Below, one piece after another: positions 47,349 to 59,768 of a DNA stretch of 64,000 bases; position 1 is the first letter of the stretch, and every line of letters begins with the position of its first letter. Under the pieces are notes generated by a model, which searched no databases, was not told the origin of the DNA, and worked only from the letters and a program-made list of their open reading frames with translations. The stretch comes from Metopolophium dirhodum. Lineage: Eukaryota; Arthropoda; Insecta; Hemiptera; Aphididae. The position numbers and the translations under genes are program-made. The DNA lies in assembly GCF_019925205.1 (NCBI RefSeq), contig NC_083566.1, forward strand, positions 20,336,001-20,400,000, in the 5' to 3' direction.

Positions 47349-48810
47349 AGATTCTGAGCGAAGCGATGAATGTATTGATTCTACAATGATGTGTGTTTTT
47401 TTTTTTGATTTTTTTATTTTTTATTTTTTAATTTTTTTTTTTATTTTTGTGTCTGTCATCACCTTTTAGGACAGTAAAAGTGCTTGGATTTTCTTCAATA
47501 GTAACTTTTCTGATAGGAAAGTGAATCTAGTTGGTACTTTGGGGGGTCAAAAGTAAAAATTTCCCAGTAGTTTTCACAAGCGACGTGAAAAACAAAAGAA
47601 AAAATAAGGAAAAACGGGAATTTTTACGCAAAATCTGTTTTCGAGAAAATCCATTTTGGTTTTTGGTGTAACTCTAAAACAAATGACCGGGACATGAAAT
47701 TTTGACTGAATGTTTATATTAGCATTTTCTGTACACCATAAAATTTTGACTTTTTTTGAGCTGCTTACGGACGTTGTCAGTTTTCAGTTTTTTTAGTTTT
47801 TTTTTCCATAAATATCATTAAAATTTTACCTGTTGAGTAAAAAAGCTTGAAAATTTAATAGAAGGCTCCAAGGTTATTGTTTCAAAGGCAGATGAAAAAA
47901 ATTAAAAATCCTTAGTCACAGTTTTTATTTATAAGCATTTAAAGTTCAAATTTTGACAAAATACGGAAAAATCACGAAAATTAACAAATTATTTTGAGTT
48001 GAGAATTCATAAAAATTTTTCTTTTTAAATCTAAGATTAGAAAATGTAATATAAGATTACTCATAAGTTTTTCTACCTTTATCAAAAAAAAAATGTCTAC
48101 AAGAAACTTAAATTAAATTTTTATGAGCGCCTGAAATTTATATTTTTACAATATTTGATATTCACTCGATTTCTCATGTAACAATTTTCTTATTTTATTG
48201 TAATTAAAAAACGAATGACTGTAGGTACTTGAAAATTTCATTGAATGTTTATATTAGCATTTTCTATATACCATAAAATTTTGAAAATATTTTGACTCTT
48301 TTTGAGCTGTTTACGGACATTGTCAGTTTTCAATTTTTTTAGTTTTTTTTTCTATAAATATCAATAAAATTTTATTTGTTGGGTAAAAAAGCGTGAATAT
48401 TTAATATAAGGCTCCTAATATATCGTTCTAATAGCAGTTGAAAAATATTAAAAATACATAGGCACAATTTTTTTTTATAAGCATTTAAAGTTCAAATTTT
48501 GACAACATTTATCAAATTTATAATTTATTAATTATTTTGTAGTTAAAAATGTATTAAATGTTTAACTTTTATAGATAAGGATTGAAAATTTAAAACAAGG
48601 CTCCACGTAAATAGGTTATATATAAATTACTTTATTTACAATAATATCATCAAGTGTACTTGGTAATATCATAGGCTGACTGACCGTTTTCGCTCAGAAT
48701 CGTTTTTCTTATACAATGATATTATATCATTGAATTCAAATTTAACACCATCCATTACAGTGACCCACTTGTAACCTACTGTACAGCAGAGTGACATCCA
48801 CTTATCCACC
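47349..48810 (+). mobile_element. AGATTC element, full-length type, 1,462 bp (subfamily B)
   Basis: Starts AGATTCTGAGCGAAGCGATG and ends CTTATCCACC. Contains the subfamily-B block TGTCATCACCTTTTAGGACA, both internal modules, and the tail with TTTTCGCTCAGAATCG, TCATTGAATTCAAATTTAA and a GACATCCACTT end. GATTCTGAGCGAA at the start is complementary to TTCGCTCAGAATC about 130 bp before the end. Confidence 0.8.
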
Positions 48811-49506
48811 TTTTTACTTTTGACCCGTTAAAAATGCCAACTATATACTTTTAGAAATTAATTTTTAAGATATTGTATATTAATAATTATTGCTGTAACC
48901 AATAGCAATAATTTATAAACAAGAATATCAATCGTTTTTACGACTTAAGGATGCATACGCGTTAAAGAATTATGTATACTTGAAAACATACTTATTGTCC
49001 CATTCGATTTACAGCGCCCTCTCTGGTTAAATGTATCCGGGATGTAGACGCGTATCGATTACCCAGCCGAACAACTCGATTTTCCGACACATTATTATAT
49101 GGTTAAAAATGAATTATACTACTATTACTTAAAATATTAATTCACGAAATCCTTAAAATTTAAAATATTAATATTACAACATAACTAGGTATCTAAATAG
49201 TAAATAAAAACTAAAAGAGTTTTTCAAGTCAACTAACTAAATATATTTGCTAACAAAAAAGGTTTTGATTTTCTGGTGTATACAGCACTGCAGCATGCTT
49301 TTGTTTACAAGATTAAAATGGAACATTATTGTGTAAAACTGTAAAAGTATAATACATTATCAAAAATAAAAATCGTGACATTAAGTAGCCAAATAATTGA
49401 AGTTTCAAATTTTCTTCTAAAAATAATATATTATTACGTTATTTAAACCAATAAAATATCTTATAAGTACCTTTCTTTTACAAAGAATTATATTTCTTAA
49501 AATTTT
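48811..49506. other. No gene recognised; one CTCF-like motif inside
   Basis: A+T-rich DNA apart from the motif at 49014-49027 listed separately. Confidence 0.5.
49014..49027 (-). promoter_or_regulatory. CTCF-like motif
   Basis: The minus strand reads ACCAGAGAGGGCGC. The core AGAGGGCGC fits the AGRKGGCGC part of the CTCF consensus; the flank fits less well than at 35671. Confidence 0.35.
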
Positions 49507-50064
49507 AGATTCTGAGCGGATCTTCTTAATTTTTACGCATACTCAGATTTCGACAAATTTTTATGAAGTTGTTTTTTTGCAATTCAAAATTGAGAAAATA
49601 TATAAAATATATATAGACTTTAATTTGTCACCAAATATTTATAATAGCATTCACTAGACATAATATAAATTAAAAACAATTTGTATATTAATTGTATGCC
49701 ATTTATAAACATTTGAATAATTTTTTTCTTGATAACATTTTTGTTTGGAAGTAAAAACTTGGATTTAATACGATATTCCTCTTTGGGTTTTTTTTTCTGT
49801 AAATTAAAAACAAAAACAGCATAAATCTATAGCACATTTTTACTAGCATATAAAGTTCAAATTTGTATGACATATGGATACCTATTCAAATGATCACAAT
49901 TTGACTTTAACTATTAATATACAAATAAATAACTTAAATATAATATATACATTAAATGAATTAATTAAAAAAATCCTTAGAAGTATAGGCTCTATACCAC
50001 CTCTGCTCAGAATCGTTTTTTGTAAAGGTACAGCGAGTTGTATCATTGAATTCAAATTTAACAC
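49507..50064 (+). mobile_element. Diverged AGATTC-related element, short
   Basis: Starts AGATTCTGAGCGG and ends with CTCAGAATCGTTTTTTGTAA, then ATTGAATTCAAATTTAACAC. The interior is much diverged and only about 550 bp. Confidence 0.6.
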
Positions 50065-50475
50065 GCCCAAAGACGTTTGCTCGTCACTATTACTTGACTG
50101 CAGCAGCAGATCGAGTTCCTCGGTTTTTAATATTTAGTTTTCATATTTTGGAGCCAATTCTAGTTGTTTTGTGCAATGAGGAAAAGTCAAAGTGTTGGTT
50201 TTTGGCCATCTGTATATTTCACGACTAGGTAGGTACGTAACCTGGTGTGACCCCTTAAATTATGAGTGAAAAACACACGCTATAATAATTTAGTAGGTAA
50301 TATATAGTAGGTAATAGGTATACAACTATAACTTAATACTATATACTTATATTTACATTTATATATATTGTATAATACGGGATTTTAGATTTTTTCCCTA
50401 TCGTTATAAATATAATATAATATAATGGGCTTTCTTACCTATATTATATTATGTACCTTTACAAATTTTATTTTC
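50065..50475. other. No gene firmly recognised
   Basis: A short frame from the ATG at 50176 (MRKSQSVGFWPSVYFTT) reaches a GTAGGT donor-like site at 50227, but nothing else supports an exon. The rest is A+T-rich. Confidence 0.3.
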
Positions 50476-50665
50476 TATTAGATTAGGGCTTCGGCGGCTA
50501 AGGTCATTAGCCTGTAAGGTTGTTAGGGTTGGTACGATAAGGTTGGAACGGTTGGCACGGTTGAAAACACGTGTATGCGTGGCAAGGTTTTTTCGCACTA
50601 CGAACCCGGGTCCGGGTGGTCACCCAACCAGGAACTAGTGGCTGCGGCCGTTATTTACTGAGTTA
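50476..50665 (-). mobile_element. 5S rRNA-derived SINE (SINE3-like)
   Basis: The minus strand contains GTTCCTGGTTGGGTGACCAC then CCGGACCCGGG, which resembles the box C/3' part of 5S rRNA (TACTTGGATGGGTGACCGCC). It then runs through an AAAAAACCTTGCCACGC body to TAATGACCTTAGCCGCCGA and an A-rich tail. Families of this design use the 5S internal promoter for RNA polymerase III and borrow LINE machinery. Boundaries are approximate. Confidence 0.5.
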
Positions 50666-50910
50666 GAATGATTCATCGTGCACACTCTGAATTTCTACAC
50701 ATTGCATTTACCATGTGATGTACTACCCGCAATCGTCGTGTCAATGTGACAATGTACGAATTTGCATGTAAAACAAGATGAGTAAGAATTTCCATCTCAC
50801 TTAGGTTTCTAACTATAAATAATAAATAATAATCATATGCATAAAATAAAATAATGAATACTAAAATTGTTTGTGTCATTGCAAAAATTTAAGTATCTAT
50901 ATACTTAGGT

Positions 50911-51194
50911 GTATATATTTATTATTTTTATTAATTAACCCGCGGCAACTTAGGCCTTTGGGTGGTTTTTATACTGGTAGGTTTCTAAACACGTTTACAC
51001 AGTTTGACAGATTTTTTAGTAGGCACCCGTAGTGCCCGGGTGGGGCATGCCATGGGTGGGGTCTCCATGGCGACATTTCTCTTCGGACAATATGACTTGC
51101 CCGTAGAAAAATGCCACCCACAGCCGAGGTTTTGAACCGGCGTCGGTGCGTGTCGCAACCGACGCCTTAGTCCACTCAGCCACTCCGTCCCCCC
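50911..51194 (-). mobile_element. tRNA-derived SINE with 8-bp target duplications
   Basis: On the minus strand the head reads GACGGAGTGGCTGAGTGG and, 20-60 bp on, GCCGGTTCAAAACCTCGGC: a good A box (TGGCTGAGTGG, 51165-51183) and B box (GGTTCAAAACC, 51126-51138) in the spacing of a serine/leucine-type tRNA. A non-tRNA body with GGTGCCTACTAAAAAATCTG and an A+T tail follows. The direct repeat ACTTAGGT flanks it at 50903-50910 and 51195-51202. The cloverleaf is incomplete, so this is not a functional tRNA gene. Confidence 0.85.
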
Positions 51195-51569
51195 ACTTAG
51201 GTATAATTATGCAGTAATATTAGAACATGTATTCACATTTTTTTTAAGATTATATTTTATGATAATACCTATACTAAATAGTAAATTAGTAAATACTATA
51301 AACATTAAACACTAATAACTTATAAGTAACAATCAATATTATTGCAAGCACATAATTTGCTTCATAAAATAATATTATTGTTTTGTTATGGGTAGCACTG
51401 CTGTATAGATATATTTAATATTTTTCTTTATTTAATAAAAAAAAAAGATTAAAAAAAAATATAACAATATTGTGAATAAAAATACCAAAGTATTAAGAGT
51501 ATATTTTGACAAGTAGGTATACAGGTAATAGGTATATTAGTTAATACTTATTAGTTTTTTTTTCTTTTA

Positions 51570-52557
51570 TTAAATAGCTTTTAGTTTAAGCTATTACAGC
51601 TCAACAATTAAAATAGCCCTAGCCAACACTCCTTACCAAAAGACGTTACGAAGTCGTAATTAACAGACTAAGAATTGGGCACACTTGGCTTACACATTGC
51701 ATACTCATGAGATGCGAAGATTCTGTCCAATGCATAACCTGCAGGAAAACTCTAACCGTCAAATACGTCCTTCTATACCAGGGGTCGGCAATAGGCCAAA
51801 TCTGGCCTTTTAGAGGGGAAGTAACTGGACTTCTAAAAATATTTATTTTTTAACGCTGGCTTTCCGCATATAATAGATATTTGATTTATTTTTATTATGT
51901 ACTTCGTTCTCAAAAATTACGTTTTTAAAGAATAAATATCGTTCAAGATTAACAACTGATCTCCATTCTCCACCTTGAAAACACTCTGCGTATTAGTTGT
52001 TCTCCGAGAGAGCAGGTACCAAATTTTAAAAAACTTGCTAACATTATAGTATTATACCTTTATGACCTATTATATTAAATAATTTGCTTTAAACAGCTTA
52101 AACTGTATTTTTAACACAAAAATAAATACATTAATTATTAACTAGGCACTATTTAAGTTTTTTCTAGCCTTCAAAAATTGTTTTTCAAATTATCTGGACC
52201 GCCATACTATTTAATTTCCGATCCCTGTTCTATGCTTTCGTAATTATGCAGATACCAAAACATGCTTTAATATATCGGATCACTTATACGAACTACGAAG
52301 CACTTGGACCCGATGAAAACTCCAACAAAATCATAATTTTCCCAAAAATGACCAAACTGTACAACCTTATAAAATTCTATTTTTTTATTTTTTTTTATCT
52401 TATGTATTGTTTTTTTTCTCTACTTTTTTACATACTAATACCAATCATATTTTAATACCTATTGGAAAATTCCTTATACTACCATAATGTAATATTAATA
52501 TTATAAGTAATGTAAGCCAATATAACTTAAGTTGTCGAGGCTTAAATAAAAAAAAAT
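51570..52557 (+). pseudogene. Non-LTR retrotransposon, RNase H C-terminus and 3' end, interrupted
   Basis: From about 51643 the plus frame reads RYEVVINRLRIGHTWLTHCI, then LMRCEDSVQC, ITCRKTLTVKYVLL. This is the well-known tail following the RNase H domain in Jockey/I-group LINEs (RLRIGHT..THG.L, C..C...LTVKHIL). The frame is cut at 51778 by a hAT MITE and resumes at 52236 with FxxYAD-type sequence. The 3' end has AAGTTGTCGAGGCTTAAAT followed by a poly-A run ending at about 52557, as in LINE tails. The reverse transcriptase and endonuclease are missing, so this is a 5'-truncated dead copy. Confidence 0.8.
51779..52227. mobile_element. hAT MITE, 449 bp, inside the LINE remnant
   Basis: The left end CAGGGGTCGGCAAT and the right end ATTTCCGATCCCTG are inverted with two mismatches. 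The flanks TTCTATAC (51771-51778) and TTCTATGC (52228-52235) form an 8-bp duplication with one difference. No open frame. Confidence 0.85.
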
Positions 52558-53393
52558 TATCCTTTCTTTAATATTGTAAAATATAATATACACGCAATAC
52601 ACTATAATACTATATTATATAGTACGGGCTACGAGTTACCTGATAGGTACAATCAACTTCATTTTTAAATGATTGGCATAAATGTATAGCCGTATAGGTA
52701 ATAATATAATACAAAATTATAAAATAAAAAATAAAAAACTATTATCAGCTATGATTAGGTAACTTTGTATTTTATTCGTAATTTGCTATGTGTGTGTGGG
52801 TATGTAATATACAAATATGCATATTCATGAACCGCAAACACATTTAATATAACAATTCATAGGTTGATAACTAAATTAATTTAATAAAAAATGCATTAAA
52901 ATTATTTTATATCCACTTTTCAATTTCATATATTCCGTATTTCCAATACTATTATTTAGAACGGATTATTGATTTAAACGTTGTACTTAATACAAACGTT
53001 TGCCTAAAACCTTTATAGTGTTAGGCGTTAGCCGTTATAGGTATTTAATATTTATAAATTATTTAGAATGGTGCAAAACTTAACATTTATTTTTACATTT
53101 TACGTAACTAAGGTTAACTATTTTAGGAATTACAATCTATGTGACTATGTAGATACTTAGGTATAAATAATAATTATTGAAATGTATACCTTCTAAAATA
53201 ATGTGACGTTAAAAACAGAAAGAATTTCAATATGTACCAATGTAACTTTTAATACGATGTATTTTTGTATTTTATTGAAGGATATAATTAATATTGTCCA
53301 CATGTGTATAATGGAAGGAGGCTAAAGGGCTATGCCCCCAATCCCGAAATTTTGTTTAACCTCCCTCCGTAAATTTTTTTTTAGTTACATTTT
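52558..53393. other. No gene recognised
   Basis: A+T-rich. A GGAGGCTAAAGGGCTATGCC then CCTCCCTCC stretch at 53316-53367 looks like a terminal fragment of a hAT-type element. Confidence 0.4.
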
Positions 53394-54843
53394 AGATTCT
53401 GAGTGAAACGATGAATGTATTGATTTTACAATGATGTGTGTTTTTTTTTTTATTTTTTTTTTTATTTTTGTGTCTGTGTACACGATAAGTAGTCGAAATA
53501 ATGCTTCGATTTTCGACTTCAGTATCTTGTTCGATGGGAAAGTGAATATCGTTGGTGCTTGGGGAGGTCAAAATTTTAATTTCCCAGTAGTTTTCAAAAG
53601 CGATGTGAAAAACAAAAGAAAAATTAAGGAAAAACGGGAATTTTTACGCAAAATCGATTTTTAACAAAATCGATTTTGGTTATTGGTGTAACTCTAAAAC
53701 AAATGACCGTAGATGCATGAAATTTTCACTGGTTGTTTATATTAGCATTTTCTATACACCATAAAATTTTCCAAATATTTTGACTCTTTTTGAGCTGTTT
53801 ACAGCCATTGTCAGTTTTCAATTTTTTTAGTTTTTTTTTCTATAAATATCAATAAAATTTTATCTATTGAGTAAAAAAGCTTGAAAATTTAATAGAAGGC
53901 TCCTAGTTTATTGTTTCAAAGGCAGATGAAAAAAATTAAAAATCCTTAGTCACAGTTTTTAATTATAAGCATTTAAAGTTCAAATTTTGACAAAATACGG
54001 AAAAATCACGAAAAATAGCAAATTATTTTGATGAGAATTCATAAAAATTTTTCTTTTTAAATCTAAGATTTGAAAATGTAATATAAGATTACTCATAAGT
54101 TTGTCTACCTTTATCAAAAAAAAAATGTCTAGAAGAAACTTAAATTAAATTTTTATGAGCGTCTGAAATTTATATTTTTACAACATTTGATATTTACTCG
54201 ATTTCTCATGTAACGATTTTTTTATTTTATTGTAATTAAAAAACGAATGACTGTAGATACTTGAAAATTTCACTGAATGTTTATATTAGCATTTTCTATA
54301 CACCATACAATTTTGAAAATATTTTGACTCTATTTGAGCTGTTTACGGACATTGTCAGTTTTCAATTTTTTTAGTTTTTTTTTTCTATAAATATCAATAA
54401 ATTTTTATTTGTTGGGTAAAAAAGCGTGAAAATTTAATATTAGACTCCTGATATATTGTTTTAATAGCAGTTGAAAAATATTAAAAATACATTTGCACAA
54501 TTTTTTTTTATAAGCATTTAAAGTTCAAATTTTGACAACATTTATCAAATTTATAATTTATTAATTATTTTGTGGTTAAAAATTTATAAAATGTTTAACT
54601 TTTATGGCTAAGGATTGAAAATTTAAAACAAGGCTCCACGTTAATAGGTTATATATAAATTACTTTATTCACAATAATATCATCAAATATACTTGGTAAT
54701 ATCATAGGGTGACTGACCGTTTTCGCTCAGAATCGTTTTTCTTATACAATGATATTATATCATTGAATTCAAATTTAACACCATCCATTACAGTGACCCA
54801 CTTGTAACCTACCGTACAGCAGAGCGACATCCACTTATCCACC
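53394..54843 (+). mobile_element. AGATTC element, full-length type, 1,450 bp (subfamily A)
   Basis: Starts AGATTCTGAGTGAAACGATG, shared with the copy in the satellite at 20507, including ACACGATAAGTAGTCGAAAT. Ends GAGCGACATCCACTTATCC, ACC. Both modules and the complete tail are present. The 77-codon frame at the 5' end (53431-53664) is repeated in part at 20691 because it lies in the element. Confidence 0.8.
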
Positions 54844-54926
54844 TTTTTTTAGAATATTATGGCATTATGTAGTGTACCCGAAACATTATAGATAATAGCT
54901 CCCCTCCCCCATAAAAATTCCGTGTC

Positions 54927-55570
54927 TTCCCACGTCGCCGAAACCCTGCCGAATCCCAATTCGCCGACACCCCAGTTCGCCGAATATTAAAAAAAATATT
55001 GTATATACTATATATATATATAATAATATGATATTTAAAAAAAAATATAAAAGTCAATATAAATTGACCAATTGCTCATGTATAAATAATCTACAAAAAT
55101 ATAAGTACATTATATTATATATAAGGTATATAATAAAAGTCAATATAACATAAAAAAAAAACTTTATTGGATCGATTTCAATTAATTCTTAGAAAGCACG
55201 TTTCAATTGTCAATTAAATTACGAACTTCACAGTTAAAACGGCTGAAATGAACTAAATTCACCAATCGACATACTCCCATGGATCTGATGTGTAGAAAAA
55301 CATTTAATCATTGAACTTATCGACAACATGCTATAATATTATCGCTGTCATATCCGTTTTTGATAAAATTATTGTCACCTATCGGCGAATCGTGACAATT
55401 ATATCTATATTATAAAACCGGTATAATTTGTCGGTGAACCGAAACGTTGGCAAATTAGACTGTCGGCGAATTGGGAATATTTTTAAAATATTTAAAAACT
55501 TGTATATTTGTCAATAATTGTCAGCGAACTGAGTTGTCGGCAAATTGGGATTCGGCAAAGTGGGTATGAA
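54927..55570. mobile_element. Element with TIRs made of AATTCGCCGACA subrepeats
   Basis: The left arm (54940-54990) and right arm (about 55383-55562) are inverted. Each consists of repeats of CxAATTCGCCGACA-type units: the left has TGCCGAATCCCAATTCGCCG, and the right, reversed, has TGCCGAATCCCAATTTGCCG. The centre is A+T-rich with (TA)n. No coding region. Architecture matches the elements at 10219 and 62117. Confidence 0.7.
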
Positions 55571-55979
55571 CCAAAAATTCATCATGCTCACGCCTATGCA
55601 CAACACTTTTCTCATTTCTACGAATCATTTCATATACGCTCTTCATATAATATGGACAAATATTTTGTGATATCCATTGAAAATATGTAAGGTCTTAAAA
55701 AGATTTTCTATATAATCTATATATAATAATATATTAATATCATATTCGTATAATAATCTTGTATTATACAATAAACGTGGGTATATGAAACCCGTGTCAC
55801 GTGCACCGTATACCTATTAATTAATTATTATTAATCAATGGAAACTAGAAATCATAGTGTAAATATAGGGAGAAGTTAACAATAGTTTGTACAATGTATT
55901 GCAATCGCAGATCAGATACGGATAATGTAAGCAATAATCTGACAATGTACTGTGTATAGACTAGGACATAGGACCCGTA
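55571..55979. other. No gene recognised
   Basis: A+T-rich; no supported feature. Confidence 0.5.
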
Positions 55980-56080
55980 TTTCTCAAAGTGGGTGATAGC
56001 ACCCTTCTGTGGGCGGCGTTGGCAGCCTCCAGGGGGGTGGTATAAGACCAGAAGAGATTTTAGGGGCGTCAAAGACGACT
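55980..56080 (+). mobile_element. Terminal fragment of a hAT-type (ZBED-like) element
   Basis: TTTCTCAAAGTGGGTGATAG followed by CACCCTTCTGTGGGCGGC and CCAGGGGGGTGG resembles the G-rich left end of such elements. The right end was not found. Confidence 0.4.
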
Positions 56081-56695
56081 AAACGGGCAATAGGTAATTA
56101 AAAAAAGCGAAAAATTATGTTCTTCTTTTACTTCAAATTAAAATTAAATACCTAGATATTACATTTCCACATAATTCCACTTACATCTGTTTTTAAGTGA
56201 ATTCAAGCCTAATATTAACAAAATTGTTAAAGAGCATCAGGTTAATCCTTCACATTAGATACGTTTTAATTTAATTAAAATACTTTTAAATATGATTCAG
56301 ATTAGTGATGCATGTTTGAACTTTAATAAATATATTTTTAAATATGATCAAGTATGCGTTTTAATTATATTTGTATTGTTCTTATTAAACATGTAAGTTT
56401 TATCTCAGATATACCTATTACCTACATCATAACAAGTAGCAATATTTAAGTTCTATAATAGTAGGTATATAATTTTAGAGTGTTAAGTTGAGGAAAAAAT
56501 CTTTCTGGGTTAAAAAGCAGACGGTTTTCTTTACTGTGAAACTTTTAAAATCGAAAAAGCCGAAATTATTGTAAGATAGCGGAATATTTAAATTTGATTT
56601 ATGTAAGTCCTGGATATCGGAGAATATGTTATAGGTATACCTATAATATATACAATATTTAATAATAGTTTCAGTACTTCCTGATAAGGGGGTCG

Positions 56696-57065
56696 GAGCA
56701 GGTGAGTTTTTTGGTACAAAAACATTTCTTACATAGGAAAAACTCTCACGCCCTGTAGAATAGTCGGATTTCTTTAATTGTTTTTATTTAAAAGTAGAGA
56801 GCATTTTGTAGGTCGGATCAAAGCTCGATTTTGAAAATTATAATTATAGAAGCTGGAATATGCATTTGAATAATGCACAATATTTGTTCTTTTTCAAACG
56901 TATTTTTCTACTACTATTTAAAGTAAAATAATAATTCAAGTTTGGATCCGACCCGCAAAAACTTCTCATCTTTCAGATAAAAAAAAAATTACCCAAATCC
57001 GACATATCAACGAGGCGGGAGAATTTTTCCTGTAGAAGCATATTTGTTCATCAAAACAGTGCTTC
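56696..57065. mobile_element. Long-TIR MITE, ~370 bp
   Basis: Arms of about 130-150 bp are inverted: left GGAAAAACTCTC, GTCGGATTTCTTTAATTG, GTAGGTCGGATC; right GATCCGACCCGC, CCAAATCCGAC, GAATTTTTCC. The centre is A+T-rich. Target duplication not settled. Confidence 0.75.
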
Positions 57066-59341
57066 GATAATTATAGTCATCGAAGTCAATCACTGACTTG
57101 TACATGAGTGTGCGTAAATATCTTTATTTGCGCGTGTAATTATAGCTCACTCACACTAATATCGATTTACATACTCACACACATGCATGTTCCGCGCGAG
57201 GCTGATATAACATGTGAATTAAATTGCCTAAATTTTACTCCTTAATAAATGACCGGCACTGACACCCTTAAATTAATAAATAATATTATATTATAGTATA
57301 TTATACATTATAATAGCTATATGCCTATTATATAGTTTACAAAAAAAACATAATACATTTTATAATTTCTTAGGTTAAGTATAGATTTGGGATATAGGCA
57401 GCTATGTACTTATATACTTAGATAGGTACGTACTACGTCTATATTATCTATTGTCTAACATATTAATATATTATATCCACATATATAAATATTAAAATGC
57501 ATGTAATATAATATTATGTAGTGTGTATCTAGACATATTTATACCAATAACCGACATATTATTGTTTAAAATATGTTTAATTTTTATTACATCTGCAGGT
57601 ACCTAGCACATTAAACAATGACGTAGGTACACATGTATTATGTAGTATTGTAGTAATGTACTACAACTTACAAGTATTGGCTAGCTATATTATAAGTATG
57701 TGAAGCCATAGTGGTGCTTTAAATCAATAAATAGTGTTTAATATTTATATCTATTTTATTATAAAGTATAAACATAATCGCTATTAAAGCTTAGCCTCAG
57801 TACAAAATATTTATTGTTGTATATTTATATGTATAACGGAATAACGGATAATGGAATTTGTTATTGATGATGTAAAATGTTGATTAATGCAAAATATTGC
57901 AACGAGTGTGCCTATATAGTATATATATTATATATCCCAACAATACAATATTCCTATAAATGGCTGTATAATAGTAACTGTTACGAAGTTGATTTATATA
58001 TTTCTATCTGTCAATATTTCAAATATTGTCGATACTTCTCTGTATAATTCTGTACCTACTCGACTTAAAAAAAAACCAAATTAAGTCGTTATATTAATAA
58101 TTAATAATTTATTATAAACCTATAGTTATTAACTTCAACGACCTGGCCAAATCATTGCATCAAATTCTATTTAAAGCACCGCTCCCGTTCCAATCCATTA
58201 ATAAAAAGACTATATCCTTTGCTACTCAGCTCATACCTAGAACTCAGAAGGTTAAAAAGGCAATGGCACAGGGACCTGCTAAAAGCATAATAATATTAAC
58301 TTAAACTTGTCAGGTGGCAGACTGGCACCGCTGGAAGCCTTTCTATTCTAACCTAAATGCCATTGTCAAATTTGTCATCAGACTTATTTATTATACCAGG
58401 TTTTGTATAGATTTTAAATATATTGTTTTATAAATAACCTAAATGTACCTACCTACCTAATAATTAAGTTATCTTATTGTGTTATATATCATGAAAATAA
58501 TTACATTATGCCATACAATGACAAAATACGGTAGATACCTACACCGATAACCTATTATATCAATATAATGTTAGCCATCACCTGGCAAATTCATTTTTTT
58601 TATGCATGTCACAAAGTACAAGCAAATATTAGTACTCCAAAACGGTCGCTTATATATTATACAACCATTGATAATAATATGTATTACTATTACTATTACT
58701 ACTATATACTACTTGTAATCAATGCTTATACTTAACTTATAAATTATTTTCATAAACCATTTAAGCATTGATTCATTTAAAAAGTTATATAATTTTACTA
58801 GAGATACATTTATTTATTTGATTTACAATAGTGAATACACGTACAACGTCCAATTAAGACGATGATAAAAATAAAATCGATACCTTATTTTATTATGTTG
58901 TTCCAAACTTGCCAAAGTTCTAAACACGTACTAACCTACCAAATTAATACGATATACAAATACATATTAACACATAGGTGCTTACCCAATATTTGAAACC
59001 AAGTAATTAGTTAATGTATGTATTAATATAGTATGTATTGTAGCTGACTTGGGCGTTGGCTGTCGAATATGAATTCATAATTTAAATTGAATTATTTAAA
59101 CCAAGATGTAATTTTAAAAGCGGAACTATAGTTAGTAAATATCAATTACCATATTTTAACATTACACAATATACTTAGGTATTACATATTATTTATTGAG
59201 TATTGTATCTAAAAAATTTAACAAATATAAATTACGAATATAGAAAAAAATGTTTTTATAGTGTTTAATATTGTTTTCATCCTTTTCATCATTTTAATTT
59301 TAAATAATATTAATTAATAAATACGTTTAACACAACTTTAT
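57066..59341. other. No gene recognised
   Basis: Long A+T-rich stretch. A degraded frame at 58128-58290 (LIKRLYPLLLSSYLELRRLK) may be an old retrotransposon fragment but cannot be assigned. Nothing else is supported. Confidence 0.4.
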
Positions 59342-59355
59342 GCGCCATCTGTTGG
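59342..59355 (-). promoter_or_regulatory. CTCF-like motif
   Basis: The minus strand reads CCAACAGATGGCGC, matching the CTCF consensus CCASYAGRKGGCRS at all positions but one. No nearby gene is recognised. Confidence 0.45.
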
Positions 59356-59486
59356 CGAAAGCACGATGTATACTCTGGTTACCGGTATTATGACTGAATA
59401 TAAAGTGGCAGGCAGGTGACAGCACATTATAGCAATGAAAAATTAAATCGAACAACGGAAACATGTTTACGGAAAACAAACAAAAC

Positions 59487-59762
59487 AGCGTTGAAAAGCG
59501 ATTTTAGAGAAAAATACCTATTATGAGATTTATAGAAAACAGTATTTTGGATACAACCTCATCGGGATTTTTTTTTCTATTTCAAATATAGGTACAGCTC
59601 GTTGAAAGGCACAAAAACATTTTATTTTTACATTTTATTAACAACTGCAACATTTTTAATAATTCATATTTCAAAAAACGCTGATGAGGTTGTCTCTTAA
59701 ATATTGTGCTCTATAAATTTCATAATAGGTATTTTTGCTCAAAAACCATTTGTTAATAGCGT
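59487..59762. mobile_element. MITE with ~80-bp TIRs
   Basis: The left arm (AATACCTATTATGAGATTTA, then ACAACCTCATC) is complementary to the right arm (GATGAGGTTGT, TAAATTTCATAATAGGTATT). It directly abuts the hAT MITE at 59769. Confidence 0.75.
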
Positions 59763-59768
59763 TTCATT

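Noticed and set aside
50176..50228. ATG frame followed by a GTAGGT donor-like site
   Set aside because: No upstream or downstream support; such combinations are common by chance.
51126..51194. Possible tRNA gene on the minus strand
   Set aside because: A and B boxes are present but the cloverleaf is incomplete and it is continuous with a SINE body and target duplications.
58128..58290. Plus frame with LIKRLYPLLLSSYLELRRLK
   Set aside because: May be a retrotransposon relic, but no ordered motifs could be matched.
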